DNA of 64,000 nucleotides. Origin: Rhodobacter sp. 24-YEA-8 (lineage in GTDB: Bacteria > Pseudomonadota > Alphaproteobacteria > Rhodobacterales > Rhodobacteraceae). The notes beneath the pieces are model-generated. The model made no database searches and was not told where the DNA came from. It worked only from the letters and a program-made list of their open reading frames with translations. The position numbers were made by a program, and so were the translations under genes. This document shows, one piece after another, positions 47,042 through 56,340 of this stretch. The stretch covers positions 2,307,001 through 2,371,000 of the forward strand of contig NZ_FNSK01000001.1 of assembly GCF_900105075.1 (NCBI RefSeq), in the 5' to 3' direction. Numbering within the stretch: the stretch's first letter is position 1; every line of letters begins with the position of its first letter.

Positions 47042-47819
47042 GCGCGTTGATCAGGTCGCGCAGTTCCTGCCGCGCGGCCACGTTGGAGAGGTTCATCTGC
47101 TCGACCCCGGTATCCTTAAGGTCAAGCAACGTAAGCCCTCGCGGAAACAATTCGCGAAAGATCACGCGTTCGGAAAATCCGGGCGCCACACGAAAGCCGA
47201 TGCGGCGGGAGAGATCCTCCAGCGCGGCACCGACTTTCTTCTTGTTATGCATTGCCTGGGCGCCCAGACGGTTGCGCAAAACGATCCAGTCGATCGGCTT
47301 CAGCCCGGCCTGCGCCCGCAACTGCCGCGCGCCCCAGACCATCTCGGCATAGATCGAAGGGCCTTTCACCTTACCGGACTCCGGATCGATCCGGGCCAGA
47401 AGGTCGAAATCAACGAAAGAATCGTTCAGCGGCGTGATCAGCGTATCGGCCAGCGAATGCGCCACCTGGCTCAGCCGGGTATGGCTTCCGGGGCAGTCGA
47501 TCACGATGAAATCCTTGACCGGGTCCAGCGCCGAGACCGCCGCCGTCAGACGCTGATCGAACGGGTTTTCCCCATCGACAAGGCTTGGCTCATCGACGTC
47601 GGGCAATTCACGGTAATCCGGCGAGGGCAGATCCAGCCCGGCTTTCGCAAGAAAGGCCCGGCGGTTCTCGACATAGCGGCCAAAGCTGCGCTGGCGCAGA
47701 TCGAGATCCATCGCGCCCACCCGATGCCCCATCCGCGCAAGTGCCGTCGCCACATGCATCGAGGTGGTCGATTTCCCCGAGCCGCCCTTTTCATTTCCGA
47801 CAACGATAATATGTGCCAT
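47010..47819 (-). CDS. mipZ: MipZ division-plane positioning ATPase
   Basis: A 269-residue ParA/MinD-superfamily ATPase that forms a gradient from the chromosome poles and keeps FtsZ at midcell in alphaproteobacteria. Deviant Walker [20 protein letters not shown] (residues 9-27) and LDLRQRSFGRYVENR, VIDCPGSHTRLSQVAHSLAD and LNDSFVDFDLLARID are the MipZ hallmarks. Length and start match. Its end overlaps a small plus-strand ORF by 32 bases. Confidence 0.95.
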   Translation of the reverse strand: MAHIIVVGNEKGGSGKSTTSMHVATALARMGHRVGAMDLDLRQRSFGRYVENRRAFLAKAGLDLPSPDYRELPDVDEPSLVDGENPFDQRLTAAVSALDPVKDFIVIDCPGSHTRLSQVAHSLADTLITPLNDSFVDFDLLARIDPESGKVKGPSIYAEMVWGARQLRAQAGLKPIDWIVLRNRLGAQAMHNKKKVGAALEDLSRRIGFRVAPGFSERVIFRELFPRGLTLLDLKDTGVEQMNLSNVAARQELRDLINALRLPAVTAAF

Positions 47820-48316
47820 GGCAGTGGCTCTCCGCGCTGTTCAGCCTGTCTATTGGCAAGGACGCGCCAAAAGGGAAAGATCTTTTTTCCGATTTTCCGC
47901 GTAATCGGGACAGCTCAATTGCCAGTGGCCGGGACACATGGCCGGAAATGCAGAGAGGACAGCTCGCTCTCACCAGGTCGGGAATCGCCAGAGCAGAGAT
48001 GGCCTTCTTCCGTCAGGCAGAGCCGTATCTGTATAGTGGGTCCTGGTGGTAGTGCTGGAAGCAGGTTGCTGTCGAAAATCAGTCTGTCGCGTTCAAATAC
48101 CCCATATAGCGAATGATGCGGGATCACCTCGCCCGCCGCCCCCACGCAGCTGCCTGCCTGACGATTTCAGAAAATGCTGCTCTGGCTTCACCAGGAAAGA
48201 GGCAGCTTTGCGCAGGCACTGGTCGCGCGTTTCGCCATGCTGGCACCAGATGCCGGCACAGAAGGGCGGCTAATTCACCTGAGCCTGCCAGGCAGCGCTG
48301 AGCGCGATGAAAAGCA
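47820..48316. other. Gene-free stretch upstream of mipZ
   Basis: About 500 bases. It holds the mipZ promoter region and short open frames without recognisable similarity. Nothing else identified. Confidence 0.5.
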
Positions 48317-48344
48317 AAAGGGCGCATCCGGAGATGCGCCCTTT
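48317..48344 (-). terminator. rpmE terminator hairpin
   Basis: AAAGGGCGCATC (48317-48328) and GATGCGCCCTTT (48333-48344) make a perfect 12-bp stem with a 4-base loop, 17 bases beyond the rpmE stop. On the minus strand it ends TTTGCTTTTC. Confidence 0.9.
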
Positions 48345-48360
48345 CTTCTGTGATCCGGGC

Positions 48361-48582
48361 TCAGAAACCAAGGCCGGCATATTTGTTTTTGAACTTCGAC
48401 ACGCGGCCGCCGGTATCCATCAGCTTGGCCGACTGGCCGGTCCAGGCCGGATGCGCCAGCGGGTCGATGTCGAGCGACATGGTGTCGCCCTCTTTGCCCC
48501 AGGTCGAACGGGTCTGATAGGTCGAGCCGTCGGTCATTTTCACTTCGATGAAGTGATATTCGGGGTGAATGCCCTCTTTCAT
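48361..48582 (-). CDS. rpmE: 50S ribosomal protein L31
   Basis: A 73-residue large-subunit protein, starting [19 protein letters not shown] with the family motif [11 protein letters not shown]. The CxxC zinc pair of zinc-binding L31 forms is absent. Last gene of the rplS-rpmE pair, 11 bases after rplS. Confidence 0.95.
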   Translation of the reverse strand: MKEGIHPEYHFIEVKMTDGSTYQTRSTWGKEGDTMSLDIDPLAHPAWTGQSAKLMDTGGRVSKFKNKYAGLGF

Positions 48583-48593
48583 CTCGGCTCTCC

Positions 48594-48968
48594 TTATTCC
48601 GATTTGGCTTTATAGGTGCTGTCTTCGGCGATACGGGCCGATTTGCCGCGGCGCGCGCGCAGGTAATACAGCTTGGCGCGACGGACTTTACCGCGGCGGA
48701 CCACATCGATCGAATCGATATTGGTCGAGTAAAGCGGGAACACACGTTCCACACCTTCGCCGAAGGAAATCTTGCGGACGGTGAACGAGGCCGCGAGGGT
48801 CGCGCCGCCTTTGCGGGCGATGCAGACGCCTTCATAGGCCTGCACGCGCGAACGGGTGCCTTCGGTCACTTTATAGCCGACGCGAATGGTATCGCCGGCC
48901 TTGAAATCAGGGATCTTTTTATCGAGGGCGGCAATCTGCTCCGCCTCGATCTGAGCGATCAGGTTCAT
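48594..48968 (-). CDS. rplS: 50S ribosomal protein L19
   Basis: A 124-residue protein at the subunit interface. [31 protein letters not shown] [20 protein letters not shown] and [20 protein letters not shown] are conserved. Length and start are typical, with a slightly longer C-terminal tail. Confidence 0.97.
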   Translation of the reverse strand: MNLIAQIEAEQIAALDKKIPDFKAGDTIRVGYKVTEGTRSRVQAYEGVCIARKGGATLAASFTVRKISFGEGVERVFPLYSTNIDSIDVVRRGKVRRAKLYYLRARRGKSARIAEDSTYKAKSE

Positions 48969-49270
48969 CGCATTTCTCCATATGCCTGCGGTTTTCGTCC
49001 GCAGAGGTGATCCTGGCCGAGAGCTCCTGGTCTTCTTTCGGGTCCCTGCATCGCGCGTAACGCGACCGGCCCGCCGGAGATCGGTTCGGTTTACTTTGCT
49101 TTTCAGCGTACCGCGCCCTGCCTGCCCCCGCCGAAGAAGACGGTTCGATCAGACATAAGGAATCGGGTCCGACAGGCTTTCACCCCGGACCCGCTGGCTA
49201 TAGGGCCGGACACTGGTCCGGTCAAGCGTCTCACAGAGAGAAGACCGTTTCCCGGCATCCTGCCGGGAAT
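48969..49270. other. Intergenic stretch upstream of rplS
   Basis: About 300 bases between rplS and the repeat copy D. It is expected to contain the rplS promoter or leader. No gene or known leader structure was recognised. Confidence 0.5.
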
Positions 49271-49345
49271 GCCTCCGGCGGGGATATTTAGAGACAGATG
49301 AAAACCCTTCTCCGCATTTCATCTGTCTTTAAATATCCCGGGGGT
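49271..49345. repeat. Palindromic intergenic repeat, copy D
   Basis: GGGATATTTAGAGACAGATG is mirrored by CATCTGTCTTTAAATATCCC with two mismatches, flanked by GCCTCCGGCG and CGGGGG. Nearly identical to copy A. Followed by GAGGGGGCTGGCCCCCTT, a second small hairpin also present at copy A. It lies just beyond the trmD end. Confidence 0.88.
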
Positions 49346-49376
49346 GAGCGCGGCACGCGCGAGGGGGCTGGCCCCC

Positions 49377-50243
49377 TTACCGCCCCTTCCGCGCGCGAAA
49401 CGCATCCCAGAGATCGGGCCGCCGCGCCGCAGTGATTTCCTCAGATTGCGCCTGACGCCATTTGGCGATTTCACGGTGATTGCCCGACATCAGAACCGGC
49501 GGGATGACCCGGCCTTCCCACTCTGCCGGTCTGGTATATTGCGGATGTTCCAACAGACCGTCGGAGAAACTCTCCTCCACGGCCGATTCTGCATTGCCCA
49601 GCACGCCGGGCAGAAGCCGCAGTGTCGCATCCAGCACCGCCTGGGCCGCAATCTCGCCCCCGGTCATTACGAAATCGCCGAGGCTGACCTCCTCGATCTG
49701 CCAATGGTCCAGCAGACGCTGATCGACCCCTTCGAAGCGGCCACAAAGCAGCGTCATCCCCTCACCCGCTGCAAACCTGCGCGCCATTGACTGATCGAAC
49801 GGCCGGCCTCGCGGCGAGAGGTAGATCAGCGGCCAGGTGGCACGGCTGGCGCGCACGCCATCCATCGCTGCAGACAGCGCACGATGCGTCACATCCGCCC
49901 GCAGCACCATCCCCGCGCCACCTCCCGCCGGTGTATCATCGACATTGCGATGCCTGCCTTCGCCAAACTGGCGCAGATCAAAGGTTTGCAGTCGCCAGCG
50001 CCCCATCTCCAGCGCTTTGCCGGTCAGCGAGAGACCGAGCGTGCCGGGGAAGGCGTCGGGGAACAGGGTGACGATCCGGGTTTCAAACGCCCCGTGCAGG
50101 ATACGCGGCTCCTGCATCAGATCACGCGGCTTCAGGGAAGCGCTGATCTTCAGTTTGCCATGGCTGCGGTCGGGGGCAGCCCCGTTCCCCGGACCCTCGG
50201 GCCCTCCGCCAGTCGCTTGCTGTTTACCGGGTTCTTCGCTCAT
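49377..50243 (-). CDS. trmD: tRNA (guanine-37-N1)-methyltransferase
   Basis: A 288-residue SPOUT enzyme that methylates G37 in tRNAs, guarding the reading frame. Family motifs are TLFPDAFPGTLGLSLTGKAL, DDTPAGGGAGMVLR, LIYLSPRGRPFDQ, LLCGRFEGVDQR and LGDFVMTGGE. An N-terminal extension of about 50 residues, common in Rhodobacteraceae, precedes the core. The start could be internal, since the first 50 residues are low in conservation. Confidence 0.95.
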   Translation of the reverse strand: MSEEPGKQQATGGGPEGPGNGAAPDRSHGKLKISASLKPRDLMQEPRILHGAFETRIVTLFPDAFPGTLGLSLTGKALEMGRWRLQTFDLRQFGEGRHRNVDDTPAGGGAGMVLRADVTHRALSAAMDGVRASRATWPLIYLSPRGRPFDQSMARRFAAGEGMTLLCGRFEGVDQRLLDHWQIEEVSLGDFVMTGGEIAAQAVLDATLRLLPGVLGNAESAVEESFSDGLLEHPQYTRPAEWEGRVIPPVLMSGNHREIAKWRQAQSEEITAARRPDLWDAFRARKGR

Positions 50244-50366
50244 GGCCCCGCTCTAGCGCGAAACCTGTCGTCACGAAAGGGTCCTGGGTGAAATCACCAG
50301 GGCGGAGCGGCGTTCCGATCCGCCCGCCGCAACTGAGGCAGGGCCTCGCGTCAGGGGCCCCGCGTT

Positions 50367-51374
50367 TCAGGCCTGCCGGGCACCGGCAACCGTCTGCACA
50401 AAGCCAGGGGTGACCGGTCGCGCGGCGGCGGGCCTGCTCCGCGCCGTTTCGCTTGCCTGACCCGATGACTGCGCTGGCGCTCCGGCCGCTGCCAGTGCCG
50501 CCGCAAGGTCACGCAAAGCGCGCGCCGCAGCGCTGCCTTCGCAGCCCCCGGCGAGATCCCGGACTACGCCTGCCGGTGGAAAGTAAGGGGCCATCGCCGG
50601 GATCCTGTGCAAAAGCGCCCGGCCACGCAACGACAGGAGCGACAGAAGTTCCTCCGAGCATCCGGCCGCGGCAAAGATCATCCGCATCTCACCCGGCACC
50701 GTATAATCCGCATCCGGGAAAGGCTCTGTCGCTTTCACGATGACCGCCGTTCTGAGGGCCAGATGCTGGTTCGCGGGGCCGTCATTCAGTGCCGCCGTAA
50801 GTGCTGCAAGCCGCGACCAGATATCACCGGTATCGAGGAAATGTTCGAGCTGTTCCAGCATGACCCCGACCTCGGTTTCGCCATCCTCGGCCAGGGCAAA
50901 CAGGTCAGAGAGCGCAGCCTCGGCCGAAGCCGGAACCGGGCGCGGTGGCCCGGCATCTGCCTCATCGGTCCAGAGCAGCTGATCGATGGTTTTGCCAGTC
51001 ACCAGTGCCAGTTCTGGCCCCCAAGCCAACCGCAGCAGCGGCAGTGCCACAAGCGACAGCGCCACGGGCAGCAAAGGGTTGAACAGCGGCACAAAGCCAA
51101 GCACGCCACCGATGCCGCGCCCGACCCCGAACAGTAAGGCCACGAAAAGGGTCTGCGAACACAGGAGCGTCAGCGCCGCCAGCCCCGCCCCGAGGGTCAG
51201 CCACTCGCCAAAGCGTTGCGGCCATTTATGCGGTCGGAGCATCACCAGACAGAGCATGAAGAAGGCCACGAAGGGCGGCAGATAGGCCGCCCCGAGACCG
51301 GCCAGTCCGGCCAGCAGCGGCCCCATGTAAAGGAGAACAGTTGTCGCCTGTATCAGCCGCTTCCGATCCGTCAC
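50367..51374 (-). CDS. Membrane protein of unknown function in the rimM-trmD interval
   Basis: A protein of about 335 residues from the GTG at 51374. It has hydrophobic segments near residues 12-45, 55-85 and 95-115, then a soluble, leucine/alanine-rich C-terminal half ending in a low-complexity tail. No family is recognised. The start is uncertain because upstream codons remain open without a good site. It sits between rimM and trmD, which are often adjacent, so it may simply be an inserted gene in the cluster. Confidence 0.6.
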   Translation of the reverse strand: MTDRKRLIQATTVLLYMGPLLAGLAGLGAAYLPPFVAFFMLCLVMLRPHKWPQRFGEWLTLGAGLAALTLLCSQTLFVALLFGVGRGIGGVLGFVPLFNPLLPVALSLVALPLLRLAWGPELALVTGKTIDQLLWTDEADAGPPRPVPASAEAALSDLFALAEDGETEVGVMLEQLEHFLDTGDIWSRLAALTAALNDGPANQHLALRTAVIVKATEPFPDADYTVPGEMRMIFAAAGCSEELLSLLSLRGRALLHRIPAMAPYFPPAGVVRDLAGGCEGSAAARALRDLAAALAAAGAPAQSSGQASETARSRPAAARPVTPGFVQTVAGARQA

Positions 51375-51766
51375 GACGCGTCCCTTTCGCCGATGCGGAT
51401 TGCGATCCGCCCTGTTGCCATCACGACCCTGCCGCTGATGAGGCATGAGCCGGCCCTGCAGATCACGACCCGCAGCGGACGATTTCAACGAGAGAGACCA
51501 GCCAAGGCAAAAACAAGGCCGCACCGTGGCGGGCCCTGGAAAATCCGGGAGGTTTGAGAAAAGCTTCTGCCGGAGACGGTAACAACAGAGGCGCACTGAC
51601 CGCCGTGTTTCCGGAACCACGGCAGAAGCTGTGGCAGGTCAGAAACTGCCTAAACGCCTGTGGCGCTGGCATGGTTCACAAAAGACAGGAGACAAAAGGC
51701 GGGGCCTGATGGCCGGCACATTCTGCCGCGCATAACAGACCTGCTGGCAGGCAGTCAGATCCGGCG
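51375..51766. other. Intergenic stretch between rimM and the membrane protein gene
   Basis: About 390 bases without a convincing gene. It is expected to hold the promoter for the membrane protein and trmD. Nothing else seen. Confidence 0.5.
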
Positions 51767-52273
51767 TCAGTCCAGACCTTCCGGCAGATCGACGATCAGC
51801 ACTCCGCGTGCAAGATCAACCGTCGGCACGGTTGCCTGTGTGAAGGGGAGAAGCAGCGGCGCGGCTTTTTCGGCGAGCCGGATCTCGATCAGATCCCCCG
51901 CCCCGTGATTATGGACCGCGATCACCGTCCCGAGACTCGCGCCGCCGGTGTCTTTCACCGCAAGCCCGATCAGATCGGTGTGATAGAATTCATCATCCGG
52001 CAGGCCAGGCAGACGGTCACGCGCGACATAAAGCTCGGTCCCGCGCAGGGCATCGGCCTCTTCCTTGGTCGAGATACCAGACAGCCGCGCCCCGATGGCC
52101 CCTGCGACCGGCCTGGTCAGGGTGACTGCAAAGCTGCGATTGCCGTCTTTGGTGAAAAGCGGGCCATAGGAGGCGATATCGGTCGGCTCAGCACAAAAGC
52201 TTTTCAGCCGCACCTCGCCCCGGACCCCCCAGGCACCCGCGATGGAACCGACACAAATCCGGTCGTCAGACAT
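51767..52273 (-). CDS. rimM: Ribosome maturation factor RimM
   Basis: A 168-residue 30S assembly factor. N-terminal RimM domain VGSIAGAWGVRGEVRLKSF (residues about 8-26), then the PRC-barrel DDEFYHTDLIGLAVKDTGG and VPTVDLARGVLIVDLPEGL. The ATG at 52273 matches the family start; the frame continues upstream without similarity. It lies 56 bases beyond rpsP. Confidence 0.95.
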   Translation of the reverse strand: MSDDRICVGSIAGAWGVRGEVRLKSFCAEPTDIASYGPLFTKDGNRSFAVTLTRPVAGAIGARLSGISTKEEADALRGTELYVARDRLPGLPDDEFYHTDLIGLAVKDTGGASLGTVIAVHNHGAGDLIEIRLAEKAAPLLLPFTQATVPTVDLARGVLIVDLPEGLD

Positions 52274-52329
52274 AGCCCGCTCCAGTCCTGGAACGGATGG
52301 CCCCGGTGAAAGGGCCATCCGTAGTATGA

Positions 52330-52689
52330 TCACGCTTCGGCAGCAGCCGGAGCTTCCGAACGGGCGGCTTTCTTGGCAGCGCGCTCGGCCATTGCTTTGC
52401 CCGGGACAGCCGATTTCGGGTTCGAACGGACGGCTTTCTCTTTCAGGCCAGCCGATTCCAGGAAGCGGGCCACGCGGTCGGTCGCCTGGGCGCCCTGGCT
52501 CAGCCAGTACTGGATGCGCTCGACATTCAGCACGACGCGGGCTTCGTTGTCTTTTGCCAGCAGCGGGTTATAGGTGCCCAGCTTTTCGATGAAACGGCCG
52601 TCGCGCGGCATGCGCGAATCGGTCGCAACGATTGCGTAGAACGGGCGCTTTTTCGAGCCGCCACGGGCGAGACGGATTTTCATAGACAT
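52330..52689 (-). CDS. rpsP: 30S ribosomal protein S16
   Basis: A 119-residue ribosomal protein: [39 protein letters not shown] and [20 protein letters not shown] are conserved. The C-terminal extension is alanine- and lysine-rich ([14 protein letters not shown]), usual in alphaproteobacteria. A GGAG site lies 7 bases before the ATG. Confidence 0.97.
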   Translation of the reverse strand: MSMKIRLARGGSKKRPFYAIVATDSRMPRDGRFIEKLGTYNPLLAKDNEARVVLNVERIQYWLSQGAQATDRVARFLESAGLKEKAVRSNPKSAVPGKAMAERAAKKAARSEAPAAAEA

Positions 52690-52732
52690 GGGTATCTCCT
52701 TCAGATGTCTGTTTCGCGGGGGTCAAACCCGC

Positions 52733-53029
52733 TTATTTTTGCAGTTTCTCGTGATGCCTGATGACTTCGGATATGATGAAGGTCAGGAATTTCTTGGCGA
52801 ATTCCGGGTCGAGACGGGCCTCATCGGCCAGCTTTTCCAGACGTTCGATCTGACGCGCCTCGCGGGCGGGGTCGGATGGGGGAAGGTCATGCGCGGCCTT
52901 CAGCCGGCCAACCGATTGCGTATGCTTGAACCTTTCGGCCAGCGTATAGACGAGAATCGCGTCCAGCCGGTCAATCGACTCGCGATGTTCTTTCAGCAGC
53001 TCAGCGGCGCGGGCGACGGGATCACTCAT
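52733..53029 (-). CDS. Chorismate mutase, AroQ class
   Basis: A 98-residue all-helical enzyme that turns chorismate into prephenate. HRESIDRLDAILVYTLAERF (residues about 15-34), the catalytic lysine region VGRLKAAHDLPPSDPAREA and FLTFIISEVIRHHEKL are characteristic. It overlaps the upstream acetyltransferase gene by 8 bases, so it is coupled to the ffh chain. Confidence 0.93.
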   Translation of the reverse strand: MSDPVARAAELLKEHRESIDRLDAILVYTLAERFKHTQSVGRLKAAHDLPPSDPAREARQIERLEKLADEARLDPEFAKKFLTFIISEVIRHHEKLQK

Positions 53030-53561
53030 CTTGTTTCTCCGGTTGCGGCGCGCGCGGGTGCCGCCAGATCGTCATCGGCTTGCCAAAAATCTCGTCATCC
53101 CGCTCGGGAGCCGCACCGAGGCGGCGGGCCAGGGCCATCGAGCGGTGATTGTCGCGCGCGATCATGCTGATCGCCGTGTTCCAGCCAAGCGCGCCGAAAG
53201 CGTGGTCACGAATGGCGAAGGCTGCTTCGCTGGCATAGCCATAACCCTCATGCGCCGGATCCCAGAGATTCCAGGCCAGTTCCGGCTCGGGCCAGGCGGG
53301 CGGGTTCAGATGGCCGGCAAGGCCGATCGCCTCACCGGTTTCCGTAAGCGTCACGGCAAACAGCCCATAGCCGCGCAGGACCCAATGGCCGATCACGGTC
53401 GCGAATGTCTGGAACGCACCCGAAGCCGTGGCCGGGCCGCCGGTGAATACCGCACGGGGGCTTGCCATATAGGCGATGAAGCCCGGCAGATCGCGCTCTT
53501 CGGGCGCACGAAGCGTCAGGCGCAGGGTATTCAGCACGGGCGCACCGGAAAGCAGGATCAT
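53022..53561 (-). CDS. GNAT-family N-acetyltransferase (third of three)
   Basis: A 179-residue RimJ/RimL-type acetyltransferase. The acetyl-CoA loop region reads EGYGYASEAAFAIRDHAFG (about residues 100-118), and TLRLTLRAPEERDLPGFIAY is the family N-terminus. Probably acetylates ribosomal or other protein N-termini, or an amino compound; target unknown. Overlaps the second acetyltransferase gene by 4 bases. Confidence 0.88.
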   Translation of the reverse strand: MILLSGAPVLNTLRLTLRAPEERDLPGFIAYMASPRAVFTGGPATASGAFQTFATVIGHWVLRGYGLFAVTLTETGEAIGLAGHLNPPAWPEPELAWNLWDPAHEGYGYASEAAFAIRDHAFGALGWNTAISMIARDNHRSMALARRLGAAPERDDEIFGKPMTIWRHPRAPQPEKQDE

Positions 53562-54076
53562 GCGGTCGCCTCCGCCGTCAGCGGGAAATGCCAGATGCTC
53601 GCATCAGCGATATGCGGCGAGGGCTGGTCGGTGGGCGTGCCGCCGATCTTGCGGGCAATCGCCATTGAAGCGTGGTTGTCGCGGTGGATCGAGGTCACCG
53701 CCCTGGTGAAACGCGGATCCGCGACCATCCAGGTCTGCACCAGCCGTGCGGCCTCTGAGGCGATGCCCTGCCCTTCGGCCTCGGCGCTCCAGAGCGACCA
53801 GGTCAGATCGACCGGCGTGGCGGGGTCGAAATGCAGCGGCCCGGCATGGCCAAGCGCCGCCCCGCTGGCGCGATCGGTGATGGTGAACCGGCCATAGCCG
53901 CGCAGATGCCACTGCCCGATCATACCGGCGAATTTTTCGAACGCCTGAGCGGCGGTCTTCGCGCCACCGACAAACCGCGCCCGCGCCGAAGTCGCGAAGG
54001 CGACAAAGCGGGCCACATCACCGGCTTCGGGCGCGCGCAGCGCCAGGCGGTCCGAGGTGAGGATCGGAAAGCTCAT
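53558..54076 (-). CDS. GNAT-family N-acetyltransferase (second of three)
   Basis: A 172-residue paralogue of its neighbours. LTSDRLALRAPEAGDVARFV starts the domain, and AEGQGIASEAARLVQTWM is the acetyl-CoA loop. Starts and stops overlap by 4 bases with both flanking acetyltransferase genes, so the three form one translational unit. The substrate is unknown. Confidence 0.88.
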   Translation of the reverse strand: MSFPILTSDRLALRAPEAGDVARFVAFATSARARFVGGAKTAAQAFEKFAGMIGQWHLRGYGRFTITDRASGAALGHAGPLHFDPATPVDLTWSLWSAEAEGQGIASEAARLVQTWMVADPRFTRAVTSIHRDNHASMAIARKIGGTPTDQPSPHIADASIWHFPLTAEATA

Positions 54077-54612
54077 GCTGCCACCCTCAGATCATGGCGG
54101 ATCACGACATCACCCGGGTCGATCCCCGGCAATGTCGCATCAATCACGCCGCCGATCCGCAGCCCGAGCGCGATGGAGCGCTGATTGCCCGGATCGATGA
54201 TATTGGTGATGAAAGGCCAGTCGGTGGCCCCTGCCAGCCAGTCCAGCACTGCCCGCGCGGCCCGGGCCGCAACGCCCCGGCCTTCGGCCTTCGGCACCAC
54301 GAACCAGCCAAGCTCCGGCGCCGGATATTCGGCAGGGTGATAGATCCCGACCTCGCCCAGATAGGCGCCGCTGTCCCGGTCTTCGACCGTGAAGGGGCCA
54401 TAGCCCATCAGCGGCCATTGCCCGACCTCAGACGCCCAGAGACGCCAGGCCGCGTTACGCGACAAAGGCCCGCCCTCCCAGACCGAACGGTCCGAGGCAT
54501 AGAAAGCCGCGCGATATTCAAAATCCGACAATTTCGGCATGCGCAGCCGCAAATCGCCTGTCTCCAGAACAGGCGCTTGCAGATTTGCAACATTTGCCGA
54601 AAGAGCGGTCAT
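54073..54612 (-). CDS. GNAT-family N-acetyltransferase (first of three)
   Basis: A 179-residue member. LETGDLRLRMPKLSDFEYRA begins the domain, and AEGRGVAARAARAVLDWLAG is the acetyl-CoA loop. Its start overlaps the ffh stop by 4 bases. It seems to have been amplified in tandem with the two genes that follow, although the copies have diverged clearly. Confidence 0.88.
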   Translation of the reverse strand: MTALSANVANLQAPVLETGDLRLRMPKLSDFEYRAAFYASDRSVWEGGPLSRNAAWRLWASEVGQWPLMGYGPFTVEDRDSGAYLGEVGIYHPAEYPAPELGWFVVPKAEGRGVAARAARAVLDWLAGATDWPFITNIIDPGNQRSIALGLRIGGVIDATLPGIDPGDVVIRHDLRVAA

Positions 54613-56132
54613 TTCTTGCGCATCATCCCCGAAAGCCCGGCCGGCAGGGTCACGCCGCGCGGCATCCCCGGGATCGAGCCGCCGCCCAGCCCCGGCAGGC
54701 CACCCATGCCGCCCGCGCCCTGCTGCACACCTTTTGCCAGTTCGGCCAGTTGCTCGGGCGACATTTTCGACGGGTCCGGCATGCCACCGCCCTTGCCAAG
54801 GAATTGCTTGATCATGTTTTTCATCATGCCCCCCTTGCCCATCTTCTTCATCATATCGGCCATCTGCTTATGCTGTTTCAGCAGACGGTTCAGGTCCTGC
54901 ACCTCAAGCCCGGCGCCCGATGCGATCCGCTTCTTGCGGCTCGCCTGGAGCATATCGGGATTGGCGCGTTCCTTTTTGGTCATCGAATTGATCAGCGCGA
55001 TCTGACGCTTCAGCATGGAATCGTTCAGCCCGGCCTCGGCCGCCGCCGCCTGGTGCTTGCCCATCCCGGGCAGCATCCCCATCAGCCCCTGCATGCCGCC
55101 CATCTTCAGCATCTGATCAAGCTGCATCTTCAGGTCGTTCATATTGAACATACCCTTGGAGAAGCGCCTCGCCATCCGCTCCGCCTGTTCGGCTTCAAAG
55201 GTCTCCTGCGCGCGTTCCACCAGGGCGACAATATCGCCCATGCCAAGGATACGGCCCGCGACACGCTCGGCGTCGAAGGTCTCGATGGCATCCATCTTCT
55301 CGCCAAGGCCGACGAAACGGATCGGCTTGCCGGTCACGGCGCGCATCGAAAGTGCTGCGCCGCCGCGCCCGTCGCCATCCATCCGGGTCAGAACAACGCC
55401 CGAGATCCCGACCTTGCCGTCAAACTCGGTCGCAACATTGACCGCGTCCTGTCCGGTCAGGCCGTCAACCACCAGCAGCACTTCGCGCGGTTGCGCGATG
55501 TCGCGGACCGACTGGACCTCATCCATCAAGACTTCGTCGATATGCAGGCGGCCTGCGGTATCGAGGAAGAGCACATCATAGCCGCCAAGGCTCGCCTGGG
55601 TCTTCGCGCGTTTCGCGATCTGAACCGCGCTCTCGCCCTTGACGATTGGCAGGCTGTCGACGCCGATCTGAGTGCCGAGAATTGCCAGCTGTTCCATTGC
55701 GGCCGGGCGCTGCGTGTCCAGAGACGCCAGCAGCACGCGCTTGCCATTGCGGTCTTTCAGCCGTTTCGCCAGTTTCGCGGTGGTCGTGGTTTTACCCGAA
55801 CCCTGCAGACCCACCATCAGGATGGTTGCGGGCGAATTGTCGATCTTCAGCGCATCCGCCGGCCCATCGCCCTGGAGCGTCCGTACCAGTTCGTCATGCA
55901 CGAATTTGACGACCATCTGGCCGGGGGTAATCGACTTGGTGACCGCCGATCCTGTCGCCTTTTCCTGCACCCGCTTGATGAAGTCGCGGGCAACCGGCAG
56001 CGAGACATCCGCCTCAAGCAGCGCGATCCGCACCTCGCGCATCGCCGAGATGACATCGCCCTCAGTCAGCGCGCCCTGTTTCGTCAGGCGATCAAAGACG
56101 CCGCCAAGGCGTTCTGAAAGGCTCTCAAACAT
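54609..56132 (-). CDS. ffh: Signal recognition particle protein Ffh
   Basis: A 507-residue GTPase that takes inner-membrane proteins to the translocon. G domain motifs are GLQGSGKTTTTAKLAKRL (about residues 108-125), DTQRPAAMEQL, DTAGRLHIDE, DGLTGQDAVN and TRMDGDGRGGAALS. The methionine-rich M domain (GMLPGMGKHQ onward) includes the SRP-RNA-binding SGAGLEVQDLNRLLKQHKQM. A GMGGLPGLGGG-rich C-terminus ends in MMRKK. Start at 56132 follows family length. Confidence 0.97.
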   Translation of the reverse strand: MFESLSERLGGVFDRLTKQGALTEGDVISAMREVRIALLEADVSLPVARDFIKRVQEKATGSAVTKSITPGQMVVKFVHDELVRTLQGDGPADALKIDNSPATILMVGLQGSGKTTTTAKLAKRLKDRNGKRVLLASLDTQRPAAMEQLAILGTQIGVDSLPIVKGESAVQIAKRAKTQASLGGYDVLFLDTAGRLHIDEVLMDEVQSVRDIAQPREVLLVVDGLTGQDAVNVATEFDGKVGISGVVLTRMDGDGRGGAALSMRAVTGKPIRFVGLGEKMDAIETFDAERVAGRILGMGDIVALVERAQETFEAEQAERMARRFSKGMFNMNDLKMQLDQMLKMGGMQGLMGMLPGMGKHQAAAAEAGLNDSMLKRQIALINSMTKKERANPDMLQASRKKRIASGAGLEVQDLNRLLKQHKQMADMMKKMGKGGMMKNMIKQFLGKGGGMPDPSKMSPEQLAELAKGVQQGAGGMGGLPGLGGGSIPGMPRGVTLPAGLSGMMRKK

Positions 56133-56283
56133 GCGCGGCTCCTCGCGTGACAGATTTTCCCCGATATGGGGCGGCGACCGGGATGGGACAAAGCGGTTTC
56201 GCACCCGTGGGCGCAAACGCGCTGACGGATGGCGATCCCGGGCAATGCCCAAGGGACCGGAAGCTCTTGCCTCCGGGGAATTA

Positions 56284-56308
56284 CCCCCGCGATTAAGCAA
56301 AGCGGGGG
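56284..56308 (-). terminator. GC-rich hairpin after the aldo/keto reductase gene
   Basis: CCCCCGC (56284-56290) and GCGGGGG (56302-56308) pair around an 11-base loop, about 30 bases after the reductase stop. No U tract, so it may be a weak terminator. It precedes the ffh promoter. Confidence 0.45.
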
Positions 56309-56340
56309 CGAGAGTCAAGTACAGGCGGGTTGCGCTGCCG

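Noticed and set aside
54585..56117. A 510-codon plus-strand frame opposite ffh
   Set aside because: Antisense of the SRP GTPase; composition bias (His, Leu, Gln) typical of GC-rich shadow frames.
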